DNA of 5,655 nucleotides from Planctomycetales bacterium. Its GTDB lineage: Bacteria > Planctomycetota > Planctomycetia > Pirellulales > Thermoguttaceae. The position numbers were made by a program, and so were the translations under genes. The notes under the pieces were generated by a model. It had not been told where the DNA came from and did no database searches. It worked only from the letters and a program-made list of their open reading frames with translations. Below, one piece after another: positions 1 to 5,154 of the stretch (the first letter of the stretch is position 1; every line of letters starts with the position of its first letter). Where the stretch lies: the NCBI GenBank assembly GCA_007122045.1, contig SKJM01000042.1, positions 1-5,655 on the forward strand, in the 5' to 3' direction.

Positions 1-287
1 CCACCAAGAACATTTCGGCCGGCCAGACCCTGGCCCAGCCCCTTGCCCGCTCCGAGCACTTTCCCGAAACCATCGTCGAAATGATCGCCGTGGCCGAGGA
101 GTCGAACCGGTTGGACCGCGTGCTGGTCGACATTGCCGACGGGCTCCAGCGGCGCACATTCCGCCGTTTGGACCTTGCCGTGCGGCTGCTCGAGCCGGCC
201 ATGCTCGTGATGATCGCCGGCATGGTGCTGCTGCTGGTCATCGCCCTGCTGCTACCGATGTTCCGGATGAGTATGACCATCGGATAA
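1..287 (+). CDS. gspF: GspF, T2SS inner-membrane platform protein (C-terminal end, 5' truncated)
   Basis: This is the last 94 residues of a GspF/PilC-family platform protein; complete codons begin at base 3 and the stop is TAA at 285-287. GspF is a polytopic inner-membrane protein that couples the secretion ATPase to pseudopilus assembly. The visible part matches the second family repeat: the G-QTLAQPLARS segment, then FPETIVEMIAVAEES, the LDRVL-DIA helix, the LLEPAML motif just before the last membrane segment, and a final hydrophobic helix (about 20 residues) ending in LLLPMF. The usual GxxSG after the glutamates is SNR here, a mild deviation. The next gene is gspG, the standard order. The family call is firm; the full length and start lie outside the window. 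Confidence 0.93.
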   Translation, partial: TKNISAGQTLAQPLARSEHFPETIVEMIAVAEESNRLDRVLVDIADGLQRRTFRRLDLAVRLLEPAMLVMIAGMVLLLVIALLLPMFRMSMTIG

Positions 288-295
288 CCGTTCAC

Positions 296-378
296 GGGGA
301 CTCTCCCAATTTTTGCGGCACAGAGGAGAATTCGCCCAATGGCTCAACCGCTACGGCCGCAAAAATGGGACTGTCCCC
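296..378. repeat. REP/MITE-like imperfect inverted repeat between gspF and gspG
   Basis: The left arm (296-318) and right arm (357-378) are reverse complements at about 20 of 22 positions, plus a one-base bulge. The right arm reads GGGACTGTCCC next to an A-run and CCGC; the left arm has the mirrored TTTTTGCGG. Each arm also holds a smaller near-palindrome, GGGAC-N-GTCCC. The spacer is 38 bp, so transcript from this gap can form a long hairpin. I see no T-run after the right arm, so it is not a classical intrinsic terminator. It resembles dispersed palindromic repeats of the GGGACTGTCCC type that I associate with planctomycetes and some other bacteria; this is recollection, not a search result. 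It may shield the gspG message or partly separate gspF from gspG. Confidence 0.75.
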
Positions 379-412
379 CTTCGTATGCATCCACAACACG
401 CGACACGTTTCC

Positions 413-418
413 AAGGAG
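413..418 (+). promoter_or_regulatory. Shine-Dalgarno site of gspG
   Basis: AAGGAG ends 5 bases before a GTG codon at 424. It fixes the gspG start at GTG 424 rather than at in-frame upstream codons inside the inverted repeat, such as TTG 313 or ATG 385. Confidence 0.8.
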
Positions 419-423
419 TTACC

Positions 424-876
424 GTGAAGAAGACAACCCTGCCAAGGCGCCGGACTGCCCGCCGAGGCTTGACCTTGATTGAAGTCCTGCTGGTGCTGGC
501 CATCCTGGTCATCATTGCGTCGATCACCGTGGTGGCCGTCATTCCCATGCAGCGAAGCGCGTACATGCGGGCGGCCGAGACCCAGATCAAGGCGTTCAAG
601 ACGCCGCTGCAAGCGTACCGGATCGACGTGGGCACCTTCCCGAACACGAGCCAGGGGCTGGAGGCGCTGCGACACCCGCCGTCCGACCTTCCCTCGCCGG
701 CCAAGTGGCGAGGGCCCTACCTAGAAAGCCCGGTGCCGCTGGACCCGTGGGGAAATACGTACCGCTACGAGTATCCCGGCCGTTACCAGCAGGACTGGCC
801 CGACATCTGGTCGTACGGTCCCGACGGCATCGACGGCACCGAGGACGACATCGGCAACTGGCACGTGGAGGAGTGA
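424..876 (+). CDS. gspG: GspG, major pseudopilin of type II secretion
   Basis: This is the main subunit of the periplasmic pseudopilus. It is a 150-residue protein from GTG 424, the usual size for the family. A basic leader (KKTTLPRRRTARRG) is followed by the prepilin peptidase site G15|L16 with LTLIE, so Glu20 is the +5 residue. A hydrophobic helix spans residues 16-40. GspG-specific marks follow: QGLEAL near 78-82, RGPYL near 96-100, DPWGNTYRYEYPG at 107-119, and the acidic loop YGPDGIDGTEDDIGNW near 131-146, which corresponds to the calcium-binding loop of characterised GspG proteins. Residue +1 is Leu rather than the commoner Phe. The AAGGAG site and the leader length support the GTG start. 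The frame stays open upstream through the inverted repeat, but that extension looks untranslated. Confidence 0.95.
   Translation: MKKTTLPRRRTARRGLTLIEVLLVLAILVIIASITVVAVIPMQRSAYMRAAETQIKAFKTPLQAYRIDVGTFPNTSQGLEALRHPPSDLPSPAKWRGPYLESPVPLDPWGNTYRYEYPGRYQQDWPDIWSYGPDGIDGTEDDIGNWHVEE
867..873 (+). promoter_or_regulatory. Shine-Dalgarno site of gspH, inside the end of gspG
   Basis: GGAGGAG overlaps the last codons of gspG and lies 8 bases before ATG 882. It supports an initiation point upstream of the inserted repeat, so the repeat is translated. Confidence 0.8.
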
Positions 877-881
877 CCGCG

Positions 882-1658
882 ATGGCTGCGGGCGATGATA
901 AGGGGTTGAGAGTGGGGCGTTCCGCCTTTTTGGAGCGCGGAGGCTTGACGCCGCTTTCGTTTTGCCTCAGCTTTGGCGTTTCGAACGGTGGCGGTTGGAG
1001 GTGCCGAGAGAAAAAAAGGCATAGCCAAAGCGGCGTCAAGCCGCCGCACTCCAAGAAAGCGCGCCGGGCGGTGACCCTGCTGGAGATCCTGCTCGTGCTG
1101 GCCGTCCTGGTGGCGCTGGGCGCGGTGGCGTGGCCGTCGCTGGACCGTTCGCTGGCCGACCAGCGCCTGCGCCACGCGGCCGACATGGTGCGCGCGCAGT
1201 GGGCGCAGGCGCACGTCCGCGCGGTGTCCACGGGGACGCAACAGCGCTTTCGCACGGAGCCCGGCGGGCGCCGCTACTGGATCGAGCCCATTGAGGACGA
1301 GCCCGGCCTGGCGTGGGCCGGCCCGGCCGGCGGCGGCGCCCAGGGCCCTGACGCCGCTTCGCTTCCGCCCGACCACCGGCTTCTGCCGGACGACGTGGTA
1401 TTCGGCGAGGTCACCATCGAGTCGTTGGCCGATTCCGGCACGGAGTCGCTGTTCGACCCGTCCGGCGCCGCCGACCGCGCCTTGATGGACGGCCTGCAAG
1501 TCCAAGGGACCGTGGTCTTCTATCCCGACGGCACATCCTCCTCGGCGCGCCTGGTGCTGCGGAACGCGCACGCTCGGTGCGTGGTCGTCTTGCTGCAAGG
1601 CCTCACTGCTGTGGCGAAGGTGGGCGAAGTGTTCCCGGCCGAGGAGACCTTGCCATGA
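882..1658 (+). CDS. gspH: GspH/FimT-type minor pseudopilin with a repeat-extended leader
   Basis: A minor pseudopilin of the pseudopilus tip, 258 residues from ATG 882. The start follows a strong GGAGGAG site and lies 5 bases after the gspG stop. The type IV pilin signal is unusually deep: RRA63|V64 then TLLE, with Glu68 as +5 and a hydrophobic helix at about 64-86. Next comes the typical GspH segment LADQRLRHAADMVRAQWAQAHVRAVSTG. Near the C-terminus, VVFYPDGTSSSARLVL and a hydrophobic VVVLLQGLTAVAKVGEV strand match the family. Two oddities stand out. Residues about 14-61 are encoded by a palindromic repeat element, giving a 63-residue leader where 6-20 is normal. The -1 residue is Ala instead of the near-invariant Gly. 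The mature part (195 residues) is close to normal size. The 3' end overlaps gspI by 4 bases. A start after the repeat is unlikely, because no in-frame start there leaves a leader. Confidence 0.88.
   Translation: MAAGDDKGLRVGRSAFLERGGLTPLSFCLSFGVSNGGGWRCREKKRHSQSGVKPPHSKKARRAVTLLEILLVLAVLVALGAVAWPSLDRSLADQRLRHAADMVRAQWAQAHVRAVSTGTQQRFRTEPGGRRYWIEPIEDEPGLAWAGPAGGGAQGPDAASLPPDHRLLPDDVVFGEVTIESLADSGTESLFDPSGAADRALMDGLQVQGTVVFYPDGTSSSARLVLRNAHARCVVVLLQGLTAVAKVGEVFPAEETLP
923..1062. mobile_element. MITE/REP-like palindromic element translated within the gspH leader
   Basis: Core arms 931-957 and 1027-1053 are reverse complements at 25 of 27 positions, with a perfect 16-bp block GGCTTGACGCCGCTTT at 942-957. 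Weaker pairing extends outward to about 923 and 1062, and inward to TGCCT at 963-967 and AGGCA at 1017-1021, leaving a roughly 49-bp centre. There is no transposase, so it would be a non-autonomous element. The gspH frame stays open through it, encoding RGGLTPL on the left arm and SGVKPPHSKKA on the right. The opposite strand is also open and encodes almost the same peptides. I could not identify a clear target-site duplication. The sequence resembles dispersed palindromes I associate with planctomycete genomes; this is unverified. Confidence 0.72.
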
Positions 1659-2092
1659 GTCCGACTGCGAACCGCCGCGGGCTGACGCTGCTGGAGGTGA
1701 TCCTTGCGCTGGCCATTCTTGCCGGCGCGGTGGCGGTGCTCTCGCAACTTTCGTGGAGCGGCCTGGAGCACGCCCGGCTGGCCGGCGACACGGTGGCGGC
1801 CCAACTGATGGCCGAGAGCCTCATGGCCGAGTTGATGGCGGGCATTCACCCGCTCGAGTCGGTCTACGACCAGCCGGTCGAACAGTTGAGCTTCGATGGG
1901 CAACCGGCGCCGGCGGCTGAGAGCGACCCGGGCCGCTGGCTGGCGACGATCGAGGTTTCGCCGGCTCCGATCGGCGGCATGTTGCACGTGGCGGTCACGG
2001 TGCGCGACGCCACGTCGACCGGCCGCGCGGCCGAATCGACCCTGGTGCGCTGGCGCATCGACCCGGAGCGGGAAGTCGAGCAGGAGTGGTAA
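1655..2092 (+). CDS. gspI: GspI, minor pseudopilin
   Basis: A 145-residue minor pseudopilin. With GspJ and GspK it forms the tip complex that primes pseudopilus assembly. ATG 1655 lies in an ATGA overlap with the gspH stop, behind a GAGGAG site at 1641-1646. The leader is the short MSPTANRRG, cleaved at G9|L10, with TLLEVILALAILAGAVAVL following and Glu14 as +5. The helix continues as the GspI-like segment AAQLMAESLMAELMAG (about 48-63). The C-terminal half holds GRWLATIEVSP (93-103) and alternating beta strands ending WRIDP, as expected for the small GspI globular domain. Length is near the family norm. An in-frame start further upstream (1577) would overlap gspH much more and give a very long leader, so it is rejected. 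The family call rests on the motif plus position between gspH and gspJ. Confidence 0.9.
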   Translation: MSPTANRRGLTLLEVILALAILAGAVAVLSQLSWSGLEHARLAGDTVAAQLMAESLMAELMAGIHPLESVYDQPVEQLSFDGQPAPAAESDPGRWLATIEVSPAPIGGMLHVAVTVRDATSTGRAAESTLVRWRIDPEREVEQEW

Positions 2093-2123
2093 CAGCGTTG
2101 GGGGGAGAGGGGAGAGAAGAGCC

Positions 2124-3137
2124 ATGCTACAACACGACGATCGAATCCGCCCGAACGCCGGCCGAACCCGCCGCCGGGCCCGCGGCGGCCTGACCTTGGT
2201 GGAACTCATCCTGGCCACCGCGCTGAGCGCCATGGTGCTGGTGGTCGTGTTCACGGCCGTCGAGGTGCAATTGCGGGCGTTTGACCGGGCCACCCGAACG
2301 ACCGAGCGCGACCGGCTCGCCCACGTGCTGCTGCGGCGCATGGCGGCCGATTTGCGCGGGGCGCTCGGTCCCCCGGCCTCCCCTCAGGACGATGCGGCCG
2401 ATGGATTCGACGACCTGGACTTCCTGATGAGCTTCGACGACCCCTTCGATGCCTTCGACCAAATGCCCGGCCTCGGTTGGGATTGGGACCTTGACGGTGC
2501 TGCGTCCGGCCCGGTCGGGCTGCGGGGCGAGGCCGACCGGCTTCGCATCGACGTCGTGCGAGCGGTGCCGGCCGACCCGGAAAGCTGGATCGCGTCGTTT
2601 TGGCTCGACACCGCTCCCAACCCGGCGGAAAGCGGCATTCGCACCATCGAGTACTTCGTCGTCTCGCCCGACGAGTCGCTCTTCGCGAGCGATTGGGAGG
2701 ACTCCGGCGCCGCCGGCGGCCTGGTGCGCCGCGAGATGATCGAGCCGGTGGCGGCGTGGGCGTCGCAACTGGGCCTGCTCGATGAATTCGACGCCGCCGC
2801 GCCGCCGCTCGCCCCGGAAGTGATCGCCCTCGAGTTCCGCTACCACAACGGGAGCGACTGGCTCGACGCATGGGACACCGCCACGGCCGGCGCCCTGCCG
2901 CGGGCCGTCGAAATCACCCTGTGGTTCGCCGGCGACGACATGTCGGCCGACGACGTGGCCGCCTGGTCGCTCGGGCTGGGGATGCCGGCCGCCGGCGCCG
3001 ATCTGGAGATGCCCCGCTACCGCCTGGTCGTGCACCTTCCCGTTGAAACCGCTGCCAAGTCGGCGGTCGGCGAACTCGGCGGCTCGCTGTTCGACGAACC
3101 CGGCGACGCCGACTTCGACTGGGGAGACGAGCCATGA
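2124..3137 (+). CDS. gspJ: GspJ, minor pseudopilin, enlarged
   Basis: A 337-residue minor pseudopilin of the tip complex, against roughly 200 residues for typical GspJ. ATG 2124 follows a purine-rich GGGGAGAGAAG stretch, 31 bases after gspI. The basic leader is cleaved at G22|L23, followed by LTLVELILATALSAMVLVVVF with Glu27 as +5. The helix leads into RDRLAHVLLRRMAADLRG (62-79), typical of GspJ. The segment ALEFRYHNGSDWLDAWD (235-251) followed by LPRAVEITLWF (259-269) matches the conserved GspJ core strands. Two Asp/Phe/Trp-rich stretches look like additions: residues 89-125, and the C-terminal tail 320-337 ending DFDWGDEP. The stop overlaps the gspK start by 4 bases. The identity is secure from motif, core and gene order; the role of the acidic parts is unknown. 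Confidence 0.9.
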   Translation: MLQHDDRIRPNAGRTRRRARGGLTLVELILATALSAMVLVVVFTAVEVQLRAFDRATRTTERDRLAHVLLRRMAADLRGALGPPASPQDDAADGFDDLDFLMSFDDPFDAFDQMPGLGWDWDLDGAASGPVGLRGEADRLRIDVVRAVPADPESWIASFWLDTAPNPAESGIRTIEYFVVSPDESLFASDWEDSGAAGGLVRREMIEPVAAWASQLGLLDEFDAAAPPLAPEVIALEFRYHNGSDWLDAWDTATAGALPRAVEITLWFAGDDMSADDVAAWSLGLGMPAAGADLEMPRYRLVVHLPVETAAKSAVGELGGSLFDEPGDADFDWGDEP

Positions 3138-4906
3138 ACCAACGCGAAGCCGTAGGGTGGGTGGTTCTGGACGCGGCAGCCGTAGGGTGGGTGGTTCTGG
3201 ACGCGGTAGCGGCCAGGTTCACCCACGCGCCAGACCACCGTCCACCCCGCGGCGCAGCGGGGGCACCGAGCCATCGCCAACGCAACCGCCCCCGCCGCGG
3301 CATGGTGTTGGTGCTGGTGCTGGTGGTCGTCACCGCGCTGAGCCTCGGCGCGCTGGCCTTCGCGGAACTGATGATCAACCGCCGCGAGACGGTCCACCTG
3401 GCCGAGCGGCAAGCGCAGGCCTGGGCGCTGGCCGAGTCGGGGTTGGAGGCCGCGAAGCTCCTGCTGGCCGAACAGCCCGACGTCCGCTACGCCGGCGGGG
3501 CCTGGATCGATAATCCCGAATGGTTCCACGGCGTGCTGGTGATCGACGACGACGAGGCGCGCGGGCGGGGGCGATTCACCGTGGTTGCCCCTGCAATGAT
3601 CGGGGAATTTCACGACGGGCTGCGCTTCGGCCTGGAGTGCGAGTCGGCAAAGTTGAATCTCAACACGCTGCTGGCCGACAGCAGCGACGCCTCGGAGGCC
3701 CGCGAGCGGCTGATGGGCCTGCCGGGCATGACCGAGGAGACTGCCGACGCCGTCCTCGATTGGCTCGACGAGGACGACGAGCCGCGCGACTTCGGCGCCG
3801 AGGTTTCGTACTACGAGTCGCTGGCCACCCCCTACCGCCCGGCCAACCGGCCCCTGCGGCGCATCGAGGAACTGCTCCACGTCCGCGGGGTGACGCGCGA
3901 ACACCTGTTCGGTGCCGACGCCAACCGCAACGGCCGCCCCGATTCGCACTCGTTCGCTTCGCTGGGGCTCTCGGAAGATCGCGGGTGGGCGGCCTATCTG
4001 ACGCTCCACAGCCGCGAACGGGACCACCGGCCCGACGGCCGCCCCAAAATCGACATCAACCAGGACGACCTGGAAAACCTTTACGCCGAACTGGAGGAAG
4101 CCCTGGGACCGGAGTGGGCCGCGTTCATCATCGGCTATCGCCAGCAGGAGCAACGGTACGACGAGGCCGAAGACGCCGGATCCGACAGTCGCGACAACTC
4201 CGAATCGCCGCGAAGCAGCCGCGACTCGGAGCCGGACCGCGAGCGGGAGGGAGACGACGACGAAGATGATGAAGACGATGACCATGACGATGACGACGAA
4301 GTCGACTACGAGGACCGCATCACCGGGCAACTCGACCTGTCGCGGCCGGCCGTTCAAACGCTCGACAGCATCCTGGACCTCGTGGGCCAGAGCATCCAGG
4401 TCGAGTACGTGGACCGCGAAAAGCCGGTCGTCGTCTCGCCGCTGTTTCCAGACGACCGGGAAGCCATGCGCGACTACTTGCCCACCCTGCTCGAATGTGT
4501 GACGACAGAGGCGTCCGACACGCCGGCCGGCCGGGTGAACGTCAACTTGGCGCCGGTCGAGGTGTTGAGCGGCGTGCCGGGCATCGGCGCCGACCTGGCG
4601 GCCGAGATCGTCGCCCGCCGCCCGGCCAACCCCGCCGAGGCGCCCCCCTTCCAGCAGACCCCGGCGTGGCTGTTGATCGAAGACCTGGTGACCCTCGACG
4701 AGATGAAGGAGCTTCTGCCGCGGCTGACGACCGGCGGCAGCGTATACCGCGCGCAGGTAGTGGGGTTTTTCGACGAGGGCGGACCGGTCGTGCGGCTGGA
4801 GGCCATCCTCGACGCTACCACCCTGCCGGTCCGCGTGGTATCATTGAAGGACCTGACCGCGTTGGGCCGCGGCTTCCTGCCGGAAGAATTGGGCGCCGTG
4901 CCGTAA
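3134..4906 (+). CDS. gspK: GspK, pseudopilus tip protein, with duplicated leader and acidic insert
   Basis: A 590-residue GspK-family minor pseudopilin, well above the family's usual 300-350. GspK caps the GspI-J-K tip, and its bulky domain prevents it from acting as a filament subunit. ATG 3134 sits in an ATGA overlap with gspJ, with GGGGAG at 3121-3126. The leader is 56 residues and includes a 10-residue duplication (AVGWVVLDA). Cleavage is expected at G56|M57, before VLVLVLVVVTALSLGALAF. The +5 residue is Leu, not Glu, as usual in GspK. Then comes the AWALAESGLEAAKLLLAEQ helix (96-114). The first T2SSK helical domain spans about 171-260 (KLNLNTLL, MGLPGMTEETADAVLDWLD). A second helix-hairpin-helix part is at about 467-496 (RVNVNLAPVEVLSGVPGIG). 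A disordered Ser/Arg/Asp linker (about 345-394) ends in a near-pure acidic run. A start at ATG 3302 would remove the leader and is unlikely. Confidence 0.93.
   Translation: MNQREAVGWVVLDAAAVGWVVLDAVAARFTHAPDHRPPRGAAGAPSHRQRNRPRRGMVLVLVLVVVTALSLGALAFAELMINRRETVHLAERQAQAWALAESGLEAAKLLLAEQPDVRYAGGAWIDNPEWFHGVLVIDDDEARGRGRFTVVAPAMIGEFHDGLRFGLECESAKLNLNTLLADSSDASEARERLMGLPGMTEETADAVLDWLDEDDEPRDFGAEVSYYESLATPYRPANRPLRRIEELLHVRGVTREHLFGADANRNGRPDSHSFASLGLSEDRGWAAYLTLHSRERDHRPDGRPKIDINQDDLENLYAELEEALGPEWAAFIIGYRQQEQRYDEAEDAGSDSRDNSESPRSSRDSEPDREREGDDDEDDEDDDHDDDDEVDYEDRITGQLDLSRPAVQTLDSILDLVGQSIQVEYVDREKPVVVSPLFPDDREAMRDYLPTLLECVTTEASDTPAGRVNVNLAPVEVLSGVPGIGADLAAEIVARRPANPAEAPPFQQTPAWLLIEDLVTLDEMKELLPRLTTGGSVYRAQVVGFFDEGGPVVRLEAILDATTLPVRVVSLKDLTALGRGFLPEELGAVP
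3151..3210 (+). repeat. Two tandem 30-bp direct repeats in the gspK leader
   Basis: Copy 1 (3151-3180) and copy 2 (3181-3210) match at 29 of 30 positions; the only difference is C to T at the 27th base. Each starts CGTAGGGTGGGTGG and encodes the same 10-residue unit around AVGWVVLDA. Because the unit is a multiple of three, the frame is kept. Bases 3227-3247 read, in reverse complement, as an imperfect match to the repeat (GGGTGG, then GGTGGTCTGG), so copy 2 may be the left arm of a palindromic element. Confidence 0.85.
3245..3262. repeat. Small hairpin in the gspK leader
   Basis: CCCCGC (3245-3250) and GCGGGG (3257-3262) form a perfect 6-bp stem around a GGCGCA loop, just after the imperfect inverted arm at 3227-3247. 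With the tandem repeats it makes a repeat-rich stretch of about 3148-3267 that encodes most of the GspK leader. It is probably part of one degraded palindromic element. In such GC-rich DNA a 6-bp stem alone would be weak evidence. Confidence 0.5.
4253..4315 (+). other. Acidic low-complexity tract inside gspK
   Basis: The tract encodes residues 374-394, nearly all Asp and Glu with one His, one Val and one Tyr. The DNA is a run of GAC/GAT/GAA codons and is locally less GC-rich than the rest of gspK. It follows a Ser/Arg/Asp/Glu-rich linker (about 345-373) and separates the first half of GspK from the C-terminal helix-hairpin-helix part. It looks like a flexible insert grown by codon slippage, possibly able to bind calcium. 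The function is inferred only. Confidence 0.7.
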
Positions 4907-4914
4907 CGGTTTTT

Positions 4915-4920
4915 GGAGGG
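4915..4920 (+). promoter_or_regulatory. Shine-Dalgarno site of the HicB-like gene
   Basis: GGAGGG lies 9 bases before ATG 4930, in the 23-bp gap after gspK. It makes the small gene a separately initiated member of the operon. Confidence 0.7.
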
Positions 4921-4929
4921 ATCACTCGA

Positions 4930-5154
4930 ATGCGGAAACTGAAGATCGTTGTGGAACGGCACCCCGATACGTACGTGGCGTATCCGCTGGGAATCACCGC
5001 GGTTGTTATCGGGCAGGGCGACACCTCTGAAGCGGCCCTCGCCGAGTTGGAGTCGGCGCTGCAGTTTCACCAGGAGACGTTCGGCGCCGACACGCTGGAC
5101 GTGGACCCGCCCATTCTTGAAGCCTTTATCGCAGAAGCGGGAGTTCCGATCTGA
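4930..5154 (+). CDS. Orphan HicB-like small protein
   Basis: A 74-residue protein resembling the partial RNase H-fold of HicB antitoxins (HicB-like/UPF0150 type). Visible family features are the N-terminal strand LKIVVERHPDTYVAYPLG (4-21), the turn VVIGQGDTSEAALAEL (25-40), and a helix continuing SALQFHQETFG (42-52). There is no C-terminal ribbon-helix-helix or other DNA-binding domain. No HicA toxin gene (short, with a conserved His) flanks it: gspK is 23 bp upstream and the pilM-like gene overlaps its stop by one base (TGATG). It is therefore an orphan in a secretion operon, probably translationally coupled to the gene downstream. It might be a domesticated antitoxin, or a small binding module unrelated to toxin control. 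The family call is fairly good; the job is unknown. Confidence 0.78.
   Translation: MRKLKIVVERHPDTYVAYPLGITAVVIGQGDTSEAALAELESALQFHQETFGADTLDVDPPILEAFIAEAGVPI

Noticed and set aside
296..378. Intrinsic terminator after gspF
   Set aside because: The stem is long but interrupted, with a 38-bp loop and no T-run after it.
313..423. N-terminal extension of GspG from TTG 313 or ATG 385
   Set aside because: The extension runs through the inverted repeat. A good AAGGAG site precedes GTG 424, which gives a normal 15-residue leader.
933..990. ERGGLTPLSFCLSFG as a second prepilin signal in GspH
   Set aside because: It has Pro at +3, no Glu at +5 and too short a hydrophobic run. The RRA|VTLLE site further on has the full helix.
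596..1255. Minus-strand open frame across gspG/gspH with an apparent peptide match to the plus strand
   Set aside because: The resemblance comes from the palindromic element. The rest is Arg/Ala-rich shadow sequence with no domain.
3151..3210. CRISPR-like repeats
   Set aside because: There are only two directly adjacent copies with no spacer, and they are translated in frame within gspK.
3520..4269. Arg-rich plus-strand open frame overlapping gspK
   Set aside because: This is a GC-driven shadow frame of gspK, with low-complexity Arg/Ala/Gly composition and no recognisable domain.
3017..4357. 446-codon open frame on the minus strand opposite gspK
   Set aside because: Its hydrophobic stretch (VVIVMVIVFIIFVVV) is just the complement of the acidic tract. 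It has no family motifs, and gspK is clearly the real gene.
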